From: Streptomyces californicus
GTDB lineage: Bacteria; Actinomycetota; Actinomycetes; Streptomycetales; Streptomycetaceae
Assembly (NCBI RefSeq): GCF_000717645.1
Contig: NZ_JNZZ01000004.1
Location: 290,325-354,324 of the forward strand
Direction of reading: 5' to 3'
DNA length: 64,000 nucleotides
Each line of letters starts with the position of its first letter. Positions within the stretch are counted from its first letter, which is position 1. The notes under the pieces were generated by a model, which made no database searches, had not been told where the DNA came from, and worked only from the letters and a program-made list of their open reading frames with translations. Positions 51,135-59,823 of this stretch are shown piece after piece. The position numbers and the translations under genes were made by a program.

Positions 51135-52205
51135 TCAGGACGGGTCCATGTCCCCGAACCGCTCGAACGTGTCCGTGCCCGTGGCCCCCTTCTTCCACGT
51201 GACGGTCAGCTTGTCGCCGTTCTGCCGCAGATTGCCGACCCGGTCCTTGCTCTTGACCCGGACGCCGTCCTCCTCGCACAGCAGGGCCATCTCCAGGAAG
51301 CCGCCGCTCTCGTCCTCCTGCCAGCGGCCCTTGCACTCCAGGCCGCCGCGGAAGCTGAGGATCGCGTTGATGCGGGCGGGCTGGTCGGCGAACTCGTCGC
51401 CGAGCCCGAGCATCGTGGAGTCCGGCAGCTTCCACACCGCCTGGAGCCCGGTGCCGGTGGGCCGGGGCACGAACGGGTTGTCCGAGCGGGCGGGCGGCGA
51501 GGCGGCCGGCTCGTCCTCCGGGTCCGCCGTGGGGTCCGCCGGCTCCGGGCTCTCCCCGGGCCCGCTCTCGCTGGGAGCCGCCACCGGCGCGGGCGGCTTC
51601 GCGGTGTCGCTCCCGTCGTCGTTCCCCCGGCCTACGGCGAACCAGATCCCGCCGCCGACGACCGCGAGCGCCAGCACGGCGGCGACCACGACGAGCCCGG
51701 TCTTCTTCCGGGGCGCGGGCGGACCGGGCTGCGGCGGCGGGAAGCCCCCGGGGGCGGGGCTCGCGTACGGGCCGGGGGCCCCGGGCGGGCCGGGGTTTCC
51801 GTGCGGACCGGGATTCGCGTACGCGCCGGGCGGCTGGTCCTGGGGGCCGGCCCCGTGGGGCGCGGTCTGCGCGGTGCCGTACGGGCCCGGCTGCGGGCCT
51901 CCGTACGGACCGGACTGCGGGCCTCCGTGCGGGCCGGGCTGCGCGGCGCCGCATCCGTACCCCTGCGGCGGCGTGTCCTGGACCGGCTGCGCGTACGGGT
52001 TCCCGGCGACCGGCTGCTGTCCCTGGTGTCCTTGCCGGCCCTGCTGGCCCTGTCCCTGCTGCTGCGGTGATCCGTAGCCGGGGCCGGCGGGCCGCGGGGG
52101 TACGGGCGGCATCGGCGGCGGGGTGCCGTGGGGCTGCTGCCCTCCCGGCTGCGGCGGCGGGCCCTGGGGCGTCGGCGGCGGCTGCTGGTCGAACGGCTGA
52201 GACAC
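51135..52205 (-). CDS. Pro/Gln/Gly-rich membrane-anchored protein, 356 aa
   Basis: A long disordered N-terminal half of about 165 residues with GPYGGPQ/GPHG-type repeats (PQSGPYGGPQPGPYGTAQ) precedes one membrane helix (KKTGLVVVAAVLALAVVGGG). A second linker, then an extracellular domain of about 140 residues (WKLPDSTMLGLGDEFADQPA, FRGGLECKGRWQEDESGGFL, LTVTWKKGATGTDTFERFGD) with two cysteines. This architecture is common for Streptomyces surface proteins of unknown function. GTG 52205 is preceded by GGGGGAGGA. It is divergent from the XPB gene. Confidence 0.75.
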   Translation of the reverse strand: MSQPFDQQPPPTPQGPPPQPGGQQPHGTPPPMPPVPPRPAGPGYGSPQQQGQGQQGRQGHQGQQPVAGNPYAQPVQDTPPQGYGCGAAQPGPHGGPQSGPYGGPQPGPYGTAQTAPHGAGPQDQPPGAYANPGPHGNPGPPGAPGPYASPAPGGFPPPQPGPPAPRKKTGLVVVAAVLALAVVGGGIWFAVGRGNDDGSDTAKPPAPVAAPSESGPGESPEPADPTADPEDEPAASPPARSDNPFVPRPTGTGLQAVWKLPDSTMLGLGDEFADQPARINAILSFRGGLECKGRWQEDESGGFLEMALLCEEDGVRVKSKDRVGNLRQNGDKLTVTWKKGATGTDTFERFGDMDPS

Positions 52206-52473
52206 GCGGGTCCTCCCCCGTACCGACCCCCTGCCGGCACGCCACCTCTTTGTATCAGCCACCGAACCACCGCAGCAGCCGGTATTAGGACGTGAGTTCC
52301 CCACCCGCCCCGGGCCCGTCGACGTGCGCCGGGGCGAGCGTCGCGCGCGGGCCGCCGGGTCCGCGCCCCGGGGTGCGCGGTGTGTGCTCGCCCACCCCGT
52401 CCCGGCCCCCGATGCGGCACACTGGACGTTTGGCCGCAGCCGTGGCCGCACCCCGCAGAAAGGGCCGAAGCGC

Positions 52474-54117
52474 GTGACCGGACCCCTCATCGTCCAGAGC
52501 GACAAGACGCTGCTCCTCGAAGTCGACCACGAGCTGGCGGAAGCCTGCCGCCGTGCCATCGCGCCGTTCGCGGAGCTGGAGCGTGCGCCCGAGCACATCC
52601 ACACGTACCGGGTCACCCCGCTCGGGCTGTGGAACGCCCGCGCCGCCGGGCACGACGCCGAGCAGGTCGTCGACGCCCTGGTCGAGTACTCCCGCTACCC
52701 CGTGCCGCACGCGCTCCTGGTCGACATCGCCGAGACGATGGCGCGGTACGGCCGGCTCACCCTCTCCAAGCACCCTGTGCACGGGCTCGTCCTCACCACC
52801 ACCGACCGGCCCGTCCTGGAGGAGATCCTCCGGTCGAAGAAGGTCCAGCCGCTGGTCGGCGCGCGGATCGACCCGGACACCGTGGCCGTCCACCCCTCCG
52901 AGCGCGGACAGGTCAAGCAGACGCTGCTCAAGCTCGGGTGGCCCGCCGAGGACCTCGCCGGCTACGTGGACGGCGAGGCCCATCCGATCGAGCTGGCCGA
53001 GGACGGCTGGTCGCTGCGGCCGTACCAGAAGCAGGCCGTGGAGGGGTTCTGGCACGGTGGGTCCGGGGTCGTCGTGCTGCCCTGCGGCGCCGGGAAGACG
53101 CTCGTCGGGGCCGGTGCCATGGCCGAGGCCAAGGCCACCACGCTCATCCTCGTCACCAACACCGTCTCCGCGCGGCAGTGGAAGCACGAACTGGTGAAGC
53201 GGACCTCGCTGACCGAGGACGAGATCGGTGAGTACAGCGGGACCCGCAAGGAGATCCGGCCGGTCACCATCGCCACCTACCAGGTGCTGACCACCCGGCG
53301 GAAGGGCGTCTACCCGCACCTGGAGCTGTTCGACTCCCGCGACTGGGGCCTGGTCGTGTACGACGAGGTCCACCTGCTGCCCGCGCCCGTCTTCAAGTTC
53401 ACCGCCGACCTCCAGGCCCGGCGGCGGCTCGGCCTCACGGCGACGCTCGTACGCGAGGACGGTCGGGAGTCCGACGTCTTCTCGCTCATCGGGCCCAAGC
53501 GGTTCGACGCGCCCTGGAAGGAGATCGAGGCGCAGGGGTACATCGCGCCGGCCGACTGCGTCGAGGTGCGGGTCAACCTCACCGACTCCGAGCGGCTCGC
53601 GTACGCCACCGCCGAGACGGAGGAGAAGTACCGGTTCTGCGCCACCACCGCCACCAAGCGGAAGGTGACCGAGGCGCTGGTGCGCAAGCACCGGGGCGAG
53701 CAGACCCTCGTCATCGGGCAGTACATCGACCAGCTCGACGAACTGGGCGCGCACCTGGACGCTCCGGTCATCAAGGGCGAGACCAGCAACGCCCAGCGCG
53801 AGAAGCTCTTCGACGCGTTCCGGAACGGGGAGATCAGCGTCCTCGTCGTCTCCAAGGTCGCCAACTTCTCCATCGACCTGCCCGAGGCCACCGTCGCCAT
53901 CCAGGTCAGCGGCACCTTCGGGTCGCGCCAGGAGGAGGCGCAGCGGCTGGGCCGCGTCCTGCGGCCGAAGGCCGACGGGCACGAGGCGCGGTTCTACTCG
54001 GTCGTCGCCCGCGACACCATCGACCAGGACTTCGCGGCGCACCGCCAGCGGTTCCTGGCCGAGCAGGGGTACGCGTACCGCATCGTCGACGCGGACGAGC
54101 TGCTCGCGGAGAGCTGA
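52474..54117 (+). CDS. XPB-like DNA repair helicase (superfamily 2), 547 aa
   Basis: A 3'-5' SF2 helicase of the bacterial XPB group. After an N-terminal damage-recognition-like domain comes WSLRPYQKQAVEGFW, Walker A LPCGAGKT (Lys208), motif II YDEVH with DEVH at 297-300, LGLTATLVREDGRESDVF (motif III and the RED motif), and C-terminal motifs VVSKVANFSIDLPEATVAIQ and QRLGRVLRPKADG (motif VI). Mycobacterial relatives unwind DNA in repair. GTG 52474 is used with GAAAGGG upstream. Its helicase-associated partner lies 4.6 kb upstream, separated by the RloA/RloB insertion and three other genes. Confidence 0.93.
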   Translation: MTGPLIVQSDKTLLLEVDHELAEACRRAIAPFAELERAPEHIHTYRVTPLGLWNARAAGHDAEQVVDALVEYSRYPVPHALLVDIAETMARYGRLTLSKHPVHGLVLTTTDRPVLEEILRSKKVQPLVGARIDPDTVAVHPSERGQVKQTLLKLGWPAEDLAGYVDGEAHPIELAEDGWSLRPYQKQAVEGFWHGGSGVVVLPCGAGKTLVGAGAMAEAKATTLILVTNTVSARQWKHELVKRTSLTEDEIGEYSGTRKEIRPVTIATYQVLTTRRKGVYPHLELFDSRDWGLVVYDEVHLLPAPVFKFTADLQARRRLGLTATLVREDGRESDVFSLIGPKRFDAPWKEIEAQGYIAPADCVEVRVNLTDSERLAYATAETEEKYRFCATTATKRKVTEALVRKHRGEQTLVIGQYIDQLDELGAHLDAPVIKGETSNAQREKLFDAFRNGEISVLVVSKVANFSIDLPEATVAIQVSGTFGSRQEEAQRLGRVLRPKADGHEARFYSVVARDTIDQDFAAHRQRFLAEQGYAYRIVDADELLAES

Positions 54118-54250
54118 GGCGGGCCGGGCCGGCCGTGACGGCAGGAGACCGGGTCGGCTGTGACAGCGGCAGGCCGGGGCGGTCGTGACGGTGGCCGGCC
54201 GTGACTATGGCGCGGGGAGGGGCGTGGGGCCGCGGGTTACAGTCGGTTCC

Positions 54251-55411
54251 ATGTCCCTCCGCCCCGCCGACGCCGCCCCCGGCGCCTCTGCCGCACCCGG
54301 CGCGGGGGCGGACACACCCGCCGGGACGGGCTCCACCGTCGCCGACCCCGTCACGGCCGACCCCGTCATCGCCGGCCCCGTCATCGCCGGCCCCGTCATC
54401 GCCGGCCCCGTCATCGCCGACCCCGCCGGCCCCGACGTCACCGCCTTCGGGAGCTGGCCGCGCGAGCCCGGCACCGTGACCTGCCGCGCCTCCGCCGTCC
54501 CGCCGGGGGCCGACGCCCCGTTCGTGATCATCTCCGAGGCGCACCTCCCCGACGTCCCCACCGAGTGGGAGCCGCACGCGCACCCCCTGCACGAGCTGGT
54601 CTGGGTGCGCGGCGGCACCCTGATGTCCCGGGTCGCGGACCGCGTCTTCACCGTCTCCGACGGGCAGGGGCTGTGGATGCCCGCCGGGGTGGTACACGGC
54701 GGGCGGCTGACGGCGGACGTCGTGTTCCATGACGTCTTCTTCGCTCCGGAGCGCACGCCGGTCGCGTTCGACGGGCCCACGGCGATCGAGATGACGCCGC
54801 TGCTGGAGTCCCTGCTGACCCATCTCGCCCGGACCGATCTCGACGCGGCGGCACGGGCGCGCGCGGAGTCCGTCGTCTTCGACGTCCTGGAGCCCTCCGA
54901 GCGCCAGCTCGCGCTCCGGATGCCCGGCGACCCCCGGATCGACGCGATCGCCGAGGCCCTGCTGGAGGACCCCTCCGACCCCAGGTCGCTGGAGGAGTGG
55001 GCGCGGGCGCTCGGCACCAGCGACCGGACCATCAGCCGTGCGTTCCGTCACACCACCGGCCTCTCCTTCGCCCAGTGGCGGCAGGCGCTGCGCGTCCACC
55101 GGGCGTTGACGCTGCTCTCCGAGGGGCACGACGTGCAGACCGTCGCGCTGCTGCTGGGCTACGCGCAGACCAGCACGTTCATCGCCGCGTTCCGGCGGGT
55201 CATGGGGGCGACGCCGGGGGCGTTCGCCCGGACGAGCGCGGGCGGCCCGGAGGGGATCGGCGCGGCGGACCCGGGGGCGTTCGCCCGGACGAGCGCGGGC
55301 GGCCCGGAGGGGATCGGCGCGGCGGACCCGGGGGCGTTCTCCCGTACGGGAACGGCGCGGCCCGAGGGGTTCGGTCCCTCGTCCCCGGCCGTGGACGCCG
55401 CCGCGGCCTGA
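54251..55411 (+). CDS. AraC family transcriptional regulator, 386 aa
   Basis: A cupin-like sensor domain (HAHPLHELVWVRGGTLMSRV, GQGLWMPAGVVHGGRLTADV) precedes the two AraC helix-turn-helix motifs (SLEEWARALGTSDRTISRAF, LRVHRALTLLSEGHDVQTVA, GYAQTSTFIAAFRRVMGATP). Two regions have expanded: a VIAGP pentapeptide repeat near residues 34-58 and 19-residue units PGAFARTSAGGPEGIGAAD after 320. The ATG at 54251 has only a weak site. It lies 293 bases before a siderophore operon and probably regulates it in response to a ligand. Confidence 0.87.
   Translation: MSLRPADAAPGASAAPGAGADTPAGTGSTVADPVTADPVIAGPVIAGPVIAGPVIADPAGPDVTAFGSWPREPGTVTCRASAVPPGADAPFVIISEAHLPDVPTEWEPHAHPLHELVWVRGGTLMSRVADRVFTVSDGQGLWMPAGVVHGGRLTADVVFHDVFFAPERTPVAFDGPTAIEMTPLLESLLTHLARTDLDAAARARAESVVFDVLEPSERQLALRMPGDPRIDAIAEALLEDPSDPRSLEEWARALGTSDRTISRAFRHTTGLSFAQWRQALRVHRALTLLSEGHDVQTVALLLGYAQTSTFIAAFRRVMGATPGAFARTSAGGPEGIGAADPGAFARTSAGGPEGIGAADPGAFSRTGTARPEGFGPSSPAVDAAAA
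54350..54424 (+). repeat. 15-bp in-frame tandem repeat (five units)
   Basis: GTCATCGCCGGCCCC and two near copies repeat every 15 bp five times, encoding VTADP-VIAGP-VIAGP-VIAGP-VIADP in the AraC regulator's N terminus. Confidence 0.93.
55214..55327 (+). repeat. 57-bp in-frame tandem repeat (two full units, one partial)
   Basis: Two consecutive 57-bp units starting at 55214 and 55271 encode PGAFARTSAGGPEGIGAAD; the third, diverged copy begins at 55328 with PGAFSRTGTARPEGFG. It follows the second AraC HTH motif. Confidence 0.93.
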
Positions 55412-55503
55412 GGTCCCGGCCTTTCCGGTGTCCGGAACGCCGTATCGGCTGTCGCCAACTCCTGATTGCCGACATGTCGGGCGGAATATAACCTTCCAAG
55501 GAC

Positions 55504-55522
55504 TTAGGTAAGCCTTAGTTGA
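55504..55522 (+). promoter_or_regulatory. Iron box (DmdR/IdeR operator)
   Basis: TTAGGTAAGCCTTAGTTGA matches 13 of 19 positions of the DtxR-type iron box by eye, including TTAGGT and the central AG-CT. It lies 182 bases before the first gene of the second siderophore operon and after the AraC stop, so it most likely controls that operon. Confidence 0.75.
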
Positions 55523-55703
55523 TGTCCGCCGCCGGTGGGCGTCGTCGGGCTGCCTCAGCTCGGCCGTCAGGCCGGTTCAGCTCATCGGAGAGCCGGCCGT
55601 CCGGCCGGGCGGCGCACCGTAGTGCGCCACCGGGGCGTCCCGCGCCCCCGGCACCCCGCCCCGCTCCTCGTCAGCCCCTCCCTCGACACGACCGGACCCT
55701 CCC

Positions 55704-56603
55704 ATGTTCACCAGCCCCTCCCCCGCCGCGGCCGAGCCCGCCGACGCCGCTTCCCTGAGCGGGCGCCGGCTGGTGCTGCGGTACGGAAAGACGACGGTCG
55801 TGCACGGTGTCTCGCTCTCCCTGGAGCCCGGTCGCGCGACCGCGCTGGTGGGCCCGAACGGCAGCGGCAAGTCCACCCTGCTGCGGTCGCTGGCCCGGTT
55901 GCACGAGGTGGACGACGGCGAGGTGGTCATCGGCGGCCGGGACGGCGGGCCCGAACGTGTCGCGTCGCTGCTCAGCGGGCGGGAGTTCGCGCGGGAGGTC
56001 ACGCTGTTCTCCCAGTCGCGGGCCGCCCCGCAGGGCCTGACGGTGGCGGAGGTCGTGGCGTTCGGCCGCCACCCGTACCGGCGCCGCTTCGCCGGGCTCT
56101 CCGCCGACGACCGCGCGGCGATCGCGCACGCCATGGACGCCACCGGCGTACGGGAGATGGCCGAGCGGCCCGCCGGGGAGCTGTCCGGCGGCGAGATGCA
56201 ACGCGTCTGGCTCGCCGCCTGCCTGGCCCAGAACACCGGCGTCGTGCTGCTGGACGAGCCGACGAACCACCTCGACCTGCGCTACCAGATCGAGACGCTC
56301 GACCTGATACGCGACCTCGTCGAGGACCACGGCATCGCGGTGGGGGTCGTCCTCCACGACCTCGACCACGCCGCCCGCGTCGCGGACACGGTCGTCCTCA
56401 TGCGCGCCGGCCGGGTCCACGCCGCCGGCCCGCCCGCCGACGTCCTCACCGCGCGCCACATCCACGAGGTCTACGACATCCGCGTCGAGGCCGGGCTCGA
56501 CCCCCGTACGGGCCGGGTCCGCATCGACCCCCTCGGGCGGCGTTCCGCCCCGGCCGCTTCTTCCACCGACACCACCAGCACGCTCCGAGAGGACCCCTCA
56601 TGA
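55704..56603 (+). CDS. Ferric-siderophore ABC transporter ATPase, 299 aa
   Basis: Nucleotide-binding subunit: VLRYGKTTVVHGVSLSLEPG, Walker A GPNGSGKSTLLR (Lys56), signature ELSGGEMQRVWLAACLAQNT, Walker B VVLLDEPTNHLD, and switch VLHDLDHAARVADTV. A helical domain insert (ASLLSGREFAREVTLFSQ) and a short disordered tail are notable. It opens the second operon; its end overlaps the next start by 4 bases (ATGA). The first gene being the ATPase differs from the first system. Confidence 0.92.
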   Translation: MFTSPSPAAAEPADAASLSGRRLVLRYGKTTVVHGVSLSLEPGRATALVGPNGSGKSTLLRSLARLHEVDDGEVVIGGRDGGPERVASLLSGREFAREVTLFSQSRAAPQGLTVAEVVAFGRHPYRRRFAGLSADDRAAIAHAMDATGVREMAERPAGELSGGEMQRVWLAACLAQNTGVVLLDEPTNHLDLRYQIETLDLIRDLVEDHGIAVGVVLHDLDHAARVADTVVLMRAGRVHAAGPPADVLTARHIHEVYDIRVEAGLDPRTGRVRIDPLGRRSAPAASSTDTTSTLREDPS

Positions 56604-57670
56604 CCCGCGTCCGCCGACTGACGGCGTCAGCCGCCACCGGGCTCGCCCTCGCCCTCGCCGCCACGGCCTGCGGCACCACCGACGTCTCCTCCGCGAGCGG
56701 CTCCAAGGCGTCGGCTTCGGCGTCGCCCGCGTCGAAGGACTGCGCCGCCGACACCACGGCGACGTCCACGAAGCCGGTGACGCTCACCGACAGCCTCGGC
56801 CGCGAGGTGAAGCTGGACAAGCCCGCGAAGCGCATCGCCGTCCTGGAGTGGCAGCAGGTCGAGGACGCCCTCACCCTCTGCGTCACGCCCGTCGCGGTCT
56901 CCGACGCCAAGGGCTACCGCACCTGGGTCAGCGCGGAGAAGCTGCCCGAGGGCGTGAAGGACATCGGGACCCGCGAGGAGCCCGACCTCGACGCCCTCGC
57001 CGCCGCCGACCCCGACCTCGTCGTCGTGGAGGCGTTCGACGCCAAGGACAAGAAGCTGGCGGCCCTGGAGAAGCGCGGCATCCCCGTAATCGCCACCAAG
57101 GGCGCCGACCCCAAGGACCCCATCGGCAACGTGCGCGACGTCTTCAACCTGATCGGCGAGGCCACCGGCCGCACCGAGCGGGCCGAGCAGGTGGTCGGGG
57201 AGTTCGACGCGCACCTGGCGGCCGCCAAGAAGAAGGTGGCCGACGCCAAGCTGCCCACGCAGGACTTCCTGTTCTTCGACGGCTGGCTCCAGGGCGGCAA
57301 CCTCACCGTCCGCCCCTACGGCAAGGGCGCCCTCTTCACCGCGATCGGCGAGGAGCTGGGCATGAAGTCCGCCTGGACCGACGAGATCAACAAGGCGTAC
57401 GGCGACGGCGGCGTCGACCCGGCCTACGGCCTCGCGCAGACCGACGTCGAGGGGCTGGCCGGGGTGGGCAAGGCCAACCTCTTCTACGCCAACGACGAGG
57501 GCGCCGGCGGCTACGTCAAGGCGCTGGAGAAGAACCCGGTCTGGAAGTCGCTCCCGGCCGTGAAGGAAGGGCGCGCGCACAGCTTCCCCTCCGGCGTCTG
57601 GGGCGCCGGAGGACCGCGCTCGTGCGAGCAGGCGATCGACGCGTACGTCGACGCCATCACCCAGAAGTGA
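56600..57670 (+). CDS. Ferric-siderophore-binding lipoprotein, 356 aa
   Basis: Receptor of the second importer. Lipoprotein signal with LAATAC (Cys24), Ser/Ala linker, then the class III fold: VTLTDSLGREVKLDKPAKRI, VLEWQQVEDALTLCVTPVAV, DLVVVEAFDAKDKKLAALEK, GGYVKALEKNPVWKSLPAVK, HSFPSGVWGAGGPRSCEQAI. It is 27 residues longer than the receptor at 40783 and only distantly similar, so a different chelate is likely. It is coupled to its neighbours on both sides by overlapping stops and starts. Confidence 0.92.
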   Translation: MTRVRRLTASAATGLALALAATACGTTDVSSASGSKASASASPASKDCAADTTATSTKPVTLTDSLGREVKLDKPAKRIAVLEWQQVEDALTLCVTPVAVSDAKGYRTWVSAEKLPEGVKDIGTREEPDLDALAAADPDLVVVEAFDAKDKKLAALEKRGIPVIATKGADPKDPIGNVRDVFNLIGEATGRTERAEQVVGEFDAHLAAAKKKVADAKLPTQDFLFFDGWLQGGNLTVRPYGKGALFTAIGEELGMKSAWTDEINKAYGDGGVDPAYGLAQTDVEGLAGVGKANLFYANDEGAGGYVKALEKNPVWKSLPAVKEGRAHSFPSGVWGAGGPRSCEQAIDAYVDAITQK

Positions 57671-59823
57671 GCACTCCGACGACAGAGGCTCGACAGAGCG
57701 GCGGAGCGGCGGGCCCCGACCGGGGTTCCGCCCCCGCCGCGCCCCCGGCCCCGGCGACCGACCAGGTCGCCGGGGCCGGGGGCGGCCGCTTCACCGGGGC
57801 CGCCGTCCTCGTCCTCCTCGCCGCCGCGATCGTCGTGGTCGGCCTCTGGCACCTGACGCAGGGGACCTCCGGCGCGGGCGTGTGGGACCTGATCCGGTAC
57901 GCCGGCGGGGCGCGGGAGAACGTCGACGGGGTGCCGGTCGGGGACATCGTGGCCGGTTCGCGACTGCCCCGGCTGCTCGCCGGTGTGGCGGTCGGCTTCG
58001 CCCTCGGCGCGGCCGGGGCACTGCTCCAGTCCGTCACCCGGAACGCGCTCGCCTCCCCCGACACCCTCGCGGTCACCGCCGGGTCCTACTTCACGCTGAC
58101 GTGCGTCGCCGCCTTCGGGCTCACCGTGCCGCTGTGGGCGTCCGGCGCGGTCGCCTTCGCGGGCGGGCTGCTCGCGGCGGGCCTCGTACTCGCGCTCACC
58201 GGCCGGATGGCGGGCACCTCCGGGACCCGGCTCGTGCTGGCCGGTTCGGCCATGGCGATGGCCCTGGACGCGGCGACCGCGATGCTGCTCATCCTGTTCG
58301 ACAAGAACACCACCGGCCTGTACGCCTGGGGCAGCGGCTCGCTCGCCCAGCTCAACATCGACGCCTCGACGCGCGCGATCCCGCTGATCGCCGTCGTGCT
58401 CTGCGCCGCCCTCGCGCTCTCCCGGAAGCTGGACGTGCTGGGCCTCGGCGAGGACACCGCGTCCTCCCTGGGCGTGCCGATCCGCGCGACCCGGGTGACG
58501 GCGGTCGTCTGCGCCGTCCTGCTGACCAGCACGGCGGTGACCCTGGCGGGCCCCATCGCCTTCGTCGGGCTCGGCGCCCCGGTGCTGGCCCGGCTGATCT
58601 CCGTACGCGTCCGGGCTCTGCACCGACACGCGCTGCTCGTCCCCGGCGCCGGACTGCTCGGCGCGCTGCTCGTCCTGCTCGCCGACGCGTCGCTGCGGGC
58701 GCTGCTCGGCGCGGAGGGGGCCGCCTCGGTGCCCACGGGCGTGCCGACCACGCTGCTCGGGGCCGCCGTGATCGTGGCGCTGGCGCTCCGCCTGCGCGAC
58801 TCCGGACCGGTCCGCCAACCCCCGCAGGGCCGGGCCGCGAGCCGGTCGCACCGGTCGTTCCTGCTCGTGGTGGTCGGCGCGGTGGTGCTGCTGGCCGGGG
58901 CCGTGCTCGTCGGGGTCCTCGCGGGGAGCCTCTGGCTGCGCACCGGGGACCTGGTGCTCTGGTTCCAGGGCACCGCGCCGGACCTGATCGGGCGCGCGCT
59001 CGACGATCGGATGCCCCGGGTCGCGGCGGCCGTCCTCGCGGGCGCGGCCCTCGGGCTGGCGGGCTGCTCGGTGCAGAGCGCGGTGCGCAACCCGCTGGCC
59101 GAACCCGGCGTGCTCGGCATCACCGCGGGCGCGGGACTCGGCGCGGTGGTCGTGGTGACCGCGGGCATTCCGGGCGGACAGCCGGTGATCGTCGCCGCCG
59201 CCGTCGCGACCGGCCTGGCCACGTTCGCGCTGATCGCCCTGCTGGCGTGGCGCGGCGGTTTCCTGCCCGACCGGTTCGTGCTGATCGGCATCGGCTGCGG
59301 CTACGGCCTCACCTCCGTCTCCACCTTCCTGCTGCTGCGCGCCGACCCGTGGAACACGCCGCAGATCTTCACCTGGCTCTCGGGGACGACGTACGGGCGC
59401 GCGTTCCCCGACGTCGTCCCGGTCGCGGTGGGGCTGCTGCTCGCCCTGCCGCTGCTGCTCGCCCTGCACCGGCGCCTCGATCTGCTGGCCGTGGACGAGG
59501 ACACCCCGCGCATCCTGGGCGTCAGCCCGGCGCGCACCCGGTTCGCCGCCCTCACGATCGGGGCGGTGCTCGCGGCGCTCGGCGTCATCGCGATCGGCGT
59601 CGTCGGCTTCGTCGGACTGGTCGCCCCGCATCTGGCCCGGTCCCTCGTCGGGGCCCGGCACGCCCGCGCGATCCCGGTGTCGATGCTGCTCGGCGCGGTG
59701 CTGGTCTGCGTGGCCGACACCCTGGGCCGCACGGTCGTCGCGCCCGCCCAGGTGCCGGCGGGGCTGATGGTCGCCCTGGTCGGCGCCCCGTACTTCGTCT
59801 GGCTGCTGAGGAGGTCCCGGTGA
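57667..59823 (+). CDS. Fused double FecCD permease for ferric siderophore, 718 aa
   Basis: One polypeptide holds two complete FecCD permeases. The first half has LPRLLAGVAVGFALGAAG, LLQSVTRNALASPDTLAVTA and LAGPIAFVGLGAPVLARLIS; the second has MPRVAAAVLAGAALGLAG, VQSAVRNPLAEPGVLGITAG and VGFVGLVAPHLARSLVGARH. The linker at about 350-390 is hydrophilic. This fusion is known from FhuB-type importers. The GTG start overlaps the receptor stop as GTGA, and the stop overlaps the next GTG in the same way. Confidence 0.92.
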   Translation: MSTPTTEARQSGGAAGPDRGSAPAAPPAPATDQVAGAGGGRFTGAAVLVLLAAAIVVVGLWHLTQGTSGAGVWDLIRYAGGARENVDGVPVGDIVAGSRLPRLLAGVAVGFALGAAGALLQSVTRNALASPDTLAVTAGSYFTLTCVAAFGLTVPLWASGAVAFAGGLLAAGLVLALTGRMAGTSGTRLVLAGSAMAMALDAATAMLLILFDKNTTGLYAWGSGSLAQLNIDASTRAIPLIAVVLCAALALSRKLDVLGLGEDTASSLGVPIRATRVTAVVCAVLLTSTAVTLAGPIAFVGLGAPVLARLISVRVRALHRHALLVPGAGLLGALLVLLADASLRALLGAEGAASVPTGVPTTLLGAAVIVALALRLRDSGPVRQPPQGRAASRSHRSFLLVVVGAVVLLAGAVLVGVLAGSLWLRTGDLVLWFQGTAPDLIGRALDDRMPRVAAAVLAGAALGLAGCSVQSAVRNPLAEPGVLGITAGAGLGAVVVVTAGIPGGQPVIVAAAVATGLATFALIALLAWRGGFLPDRFVLIGIGCGYGLTSVSTFLLLRADPWNTPQIFTWLSGTTYGRAFPDVVPVAVGLLLALPLLLALHRRLDLLAVDEDTPRILGVSPARTRFAALTIGAVLAALGVIAIGVVGFVGLVAPHLARSLVGARHARAIPVSMLLGAVLVCVADTLGRTVVAPAQVPAGLMVALVGAPYFVWLLRRSR

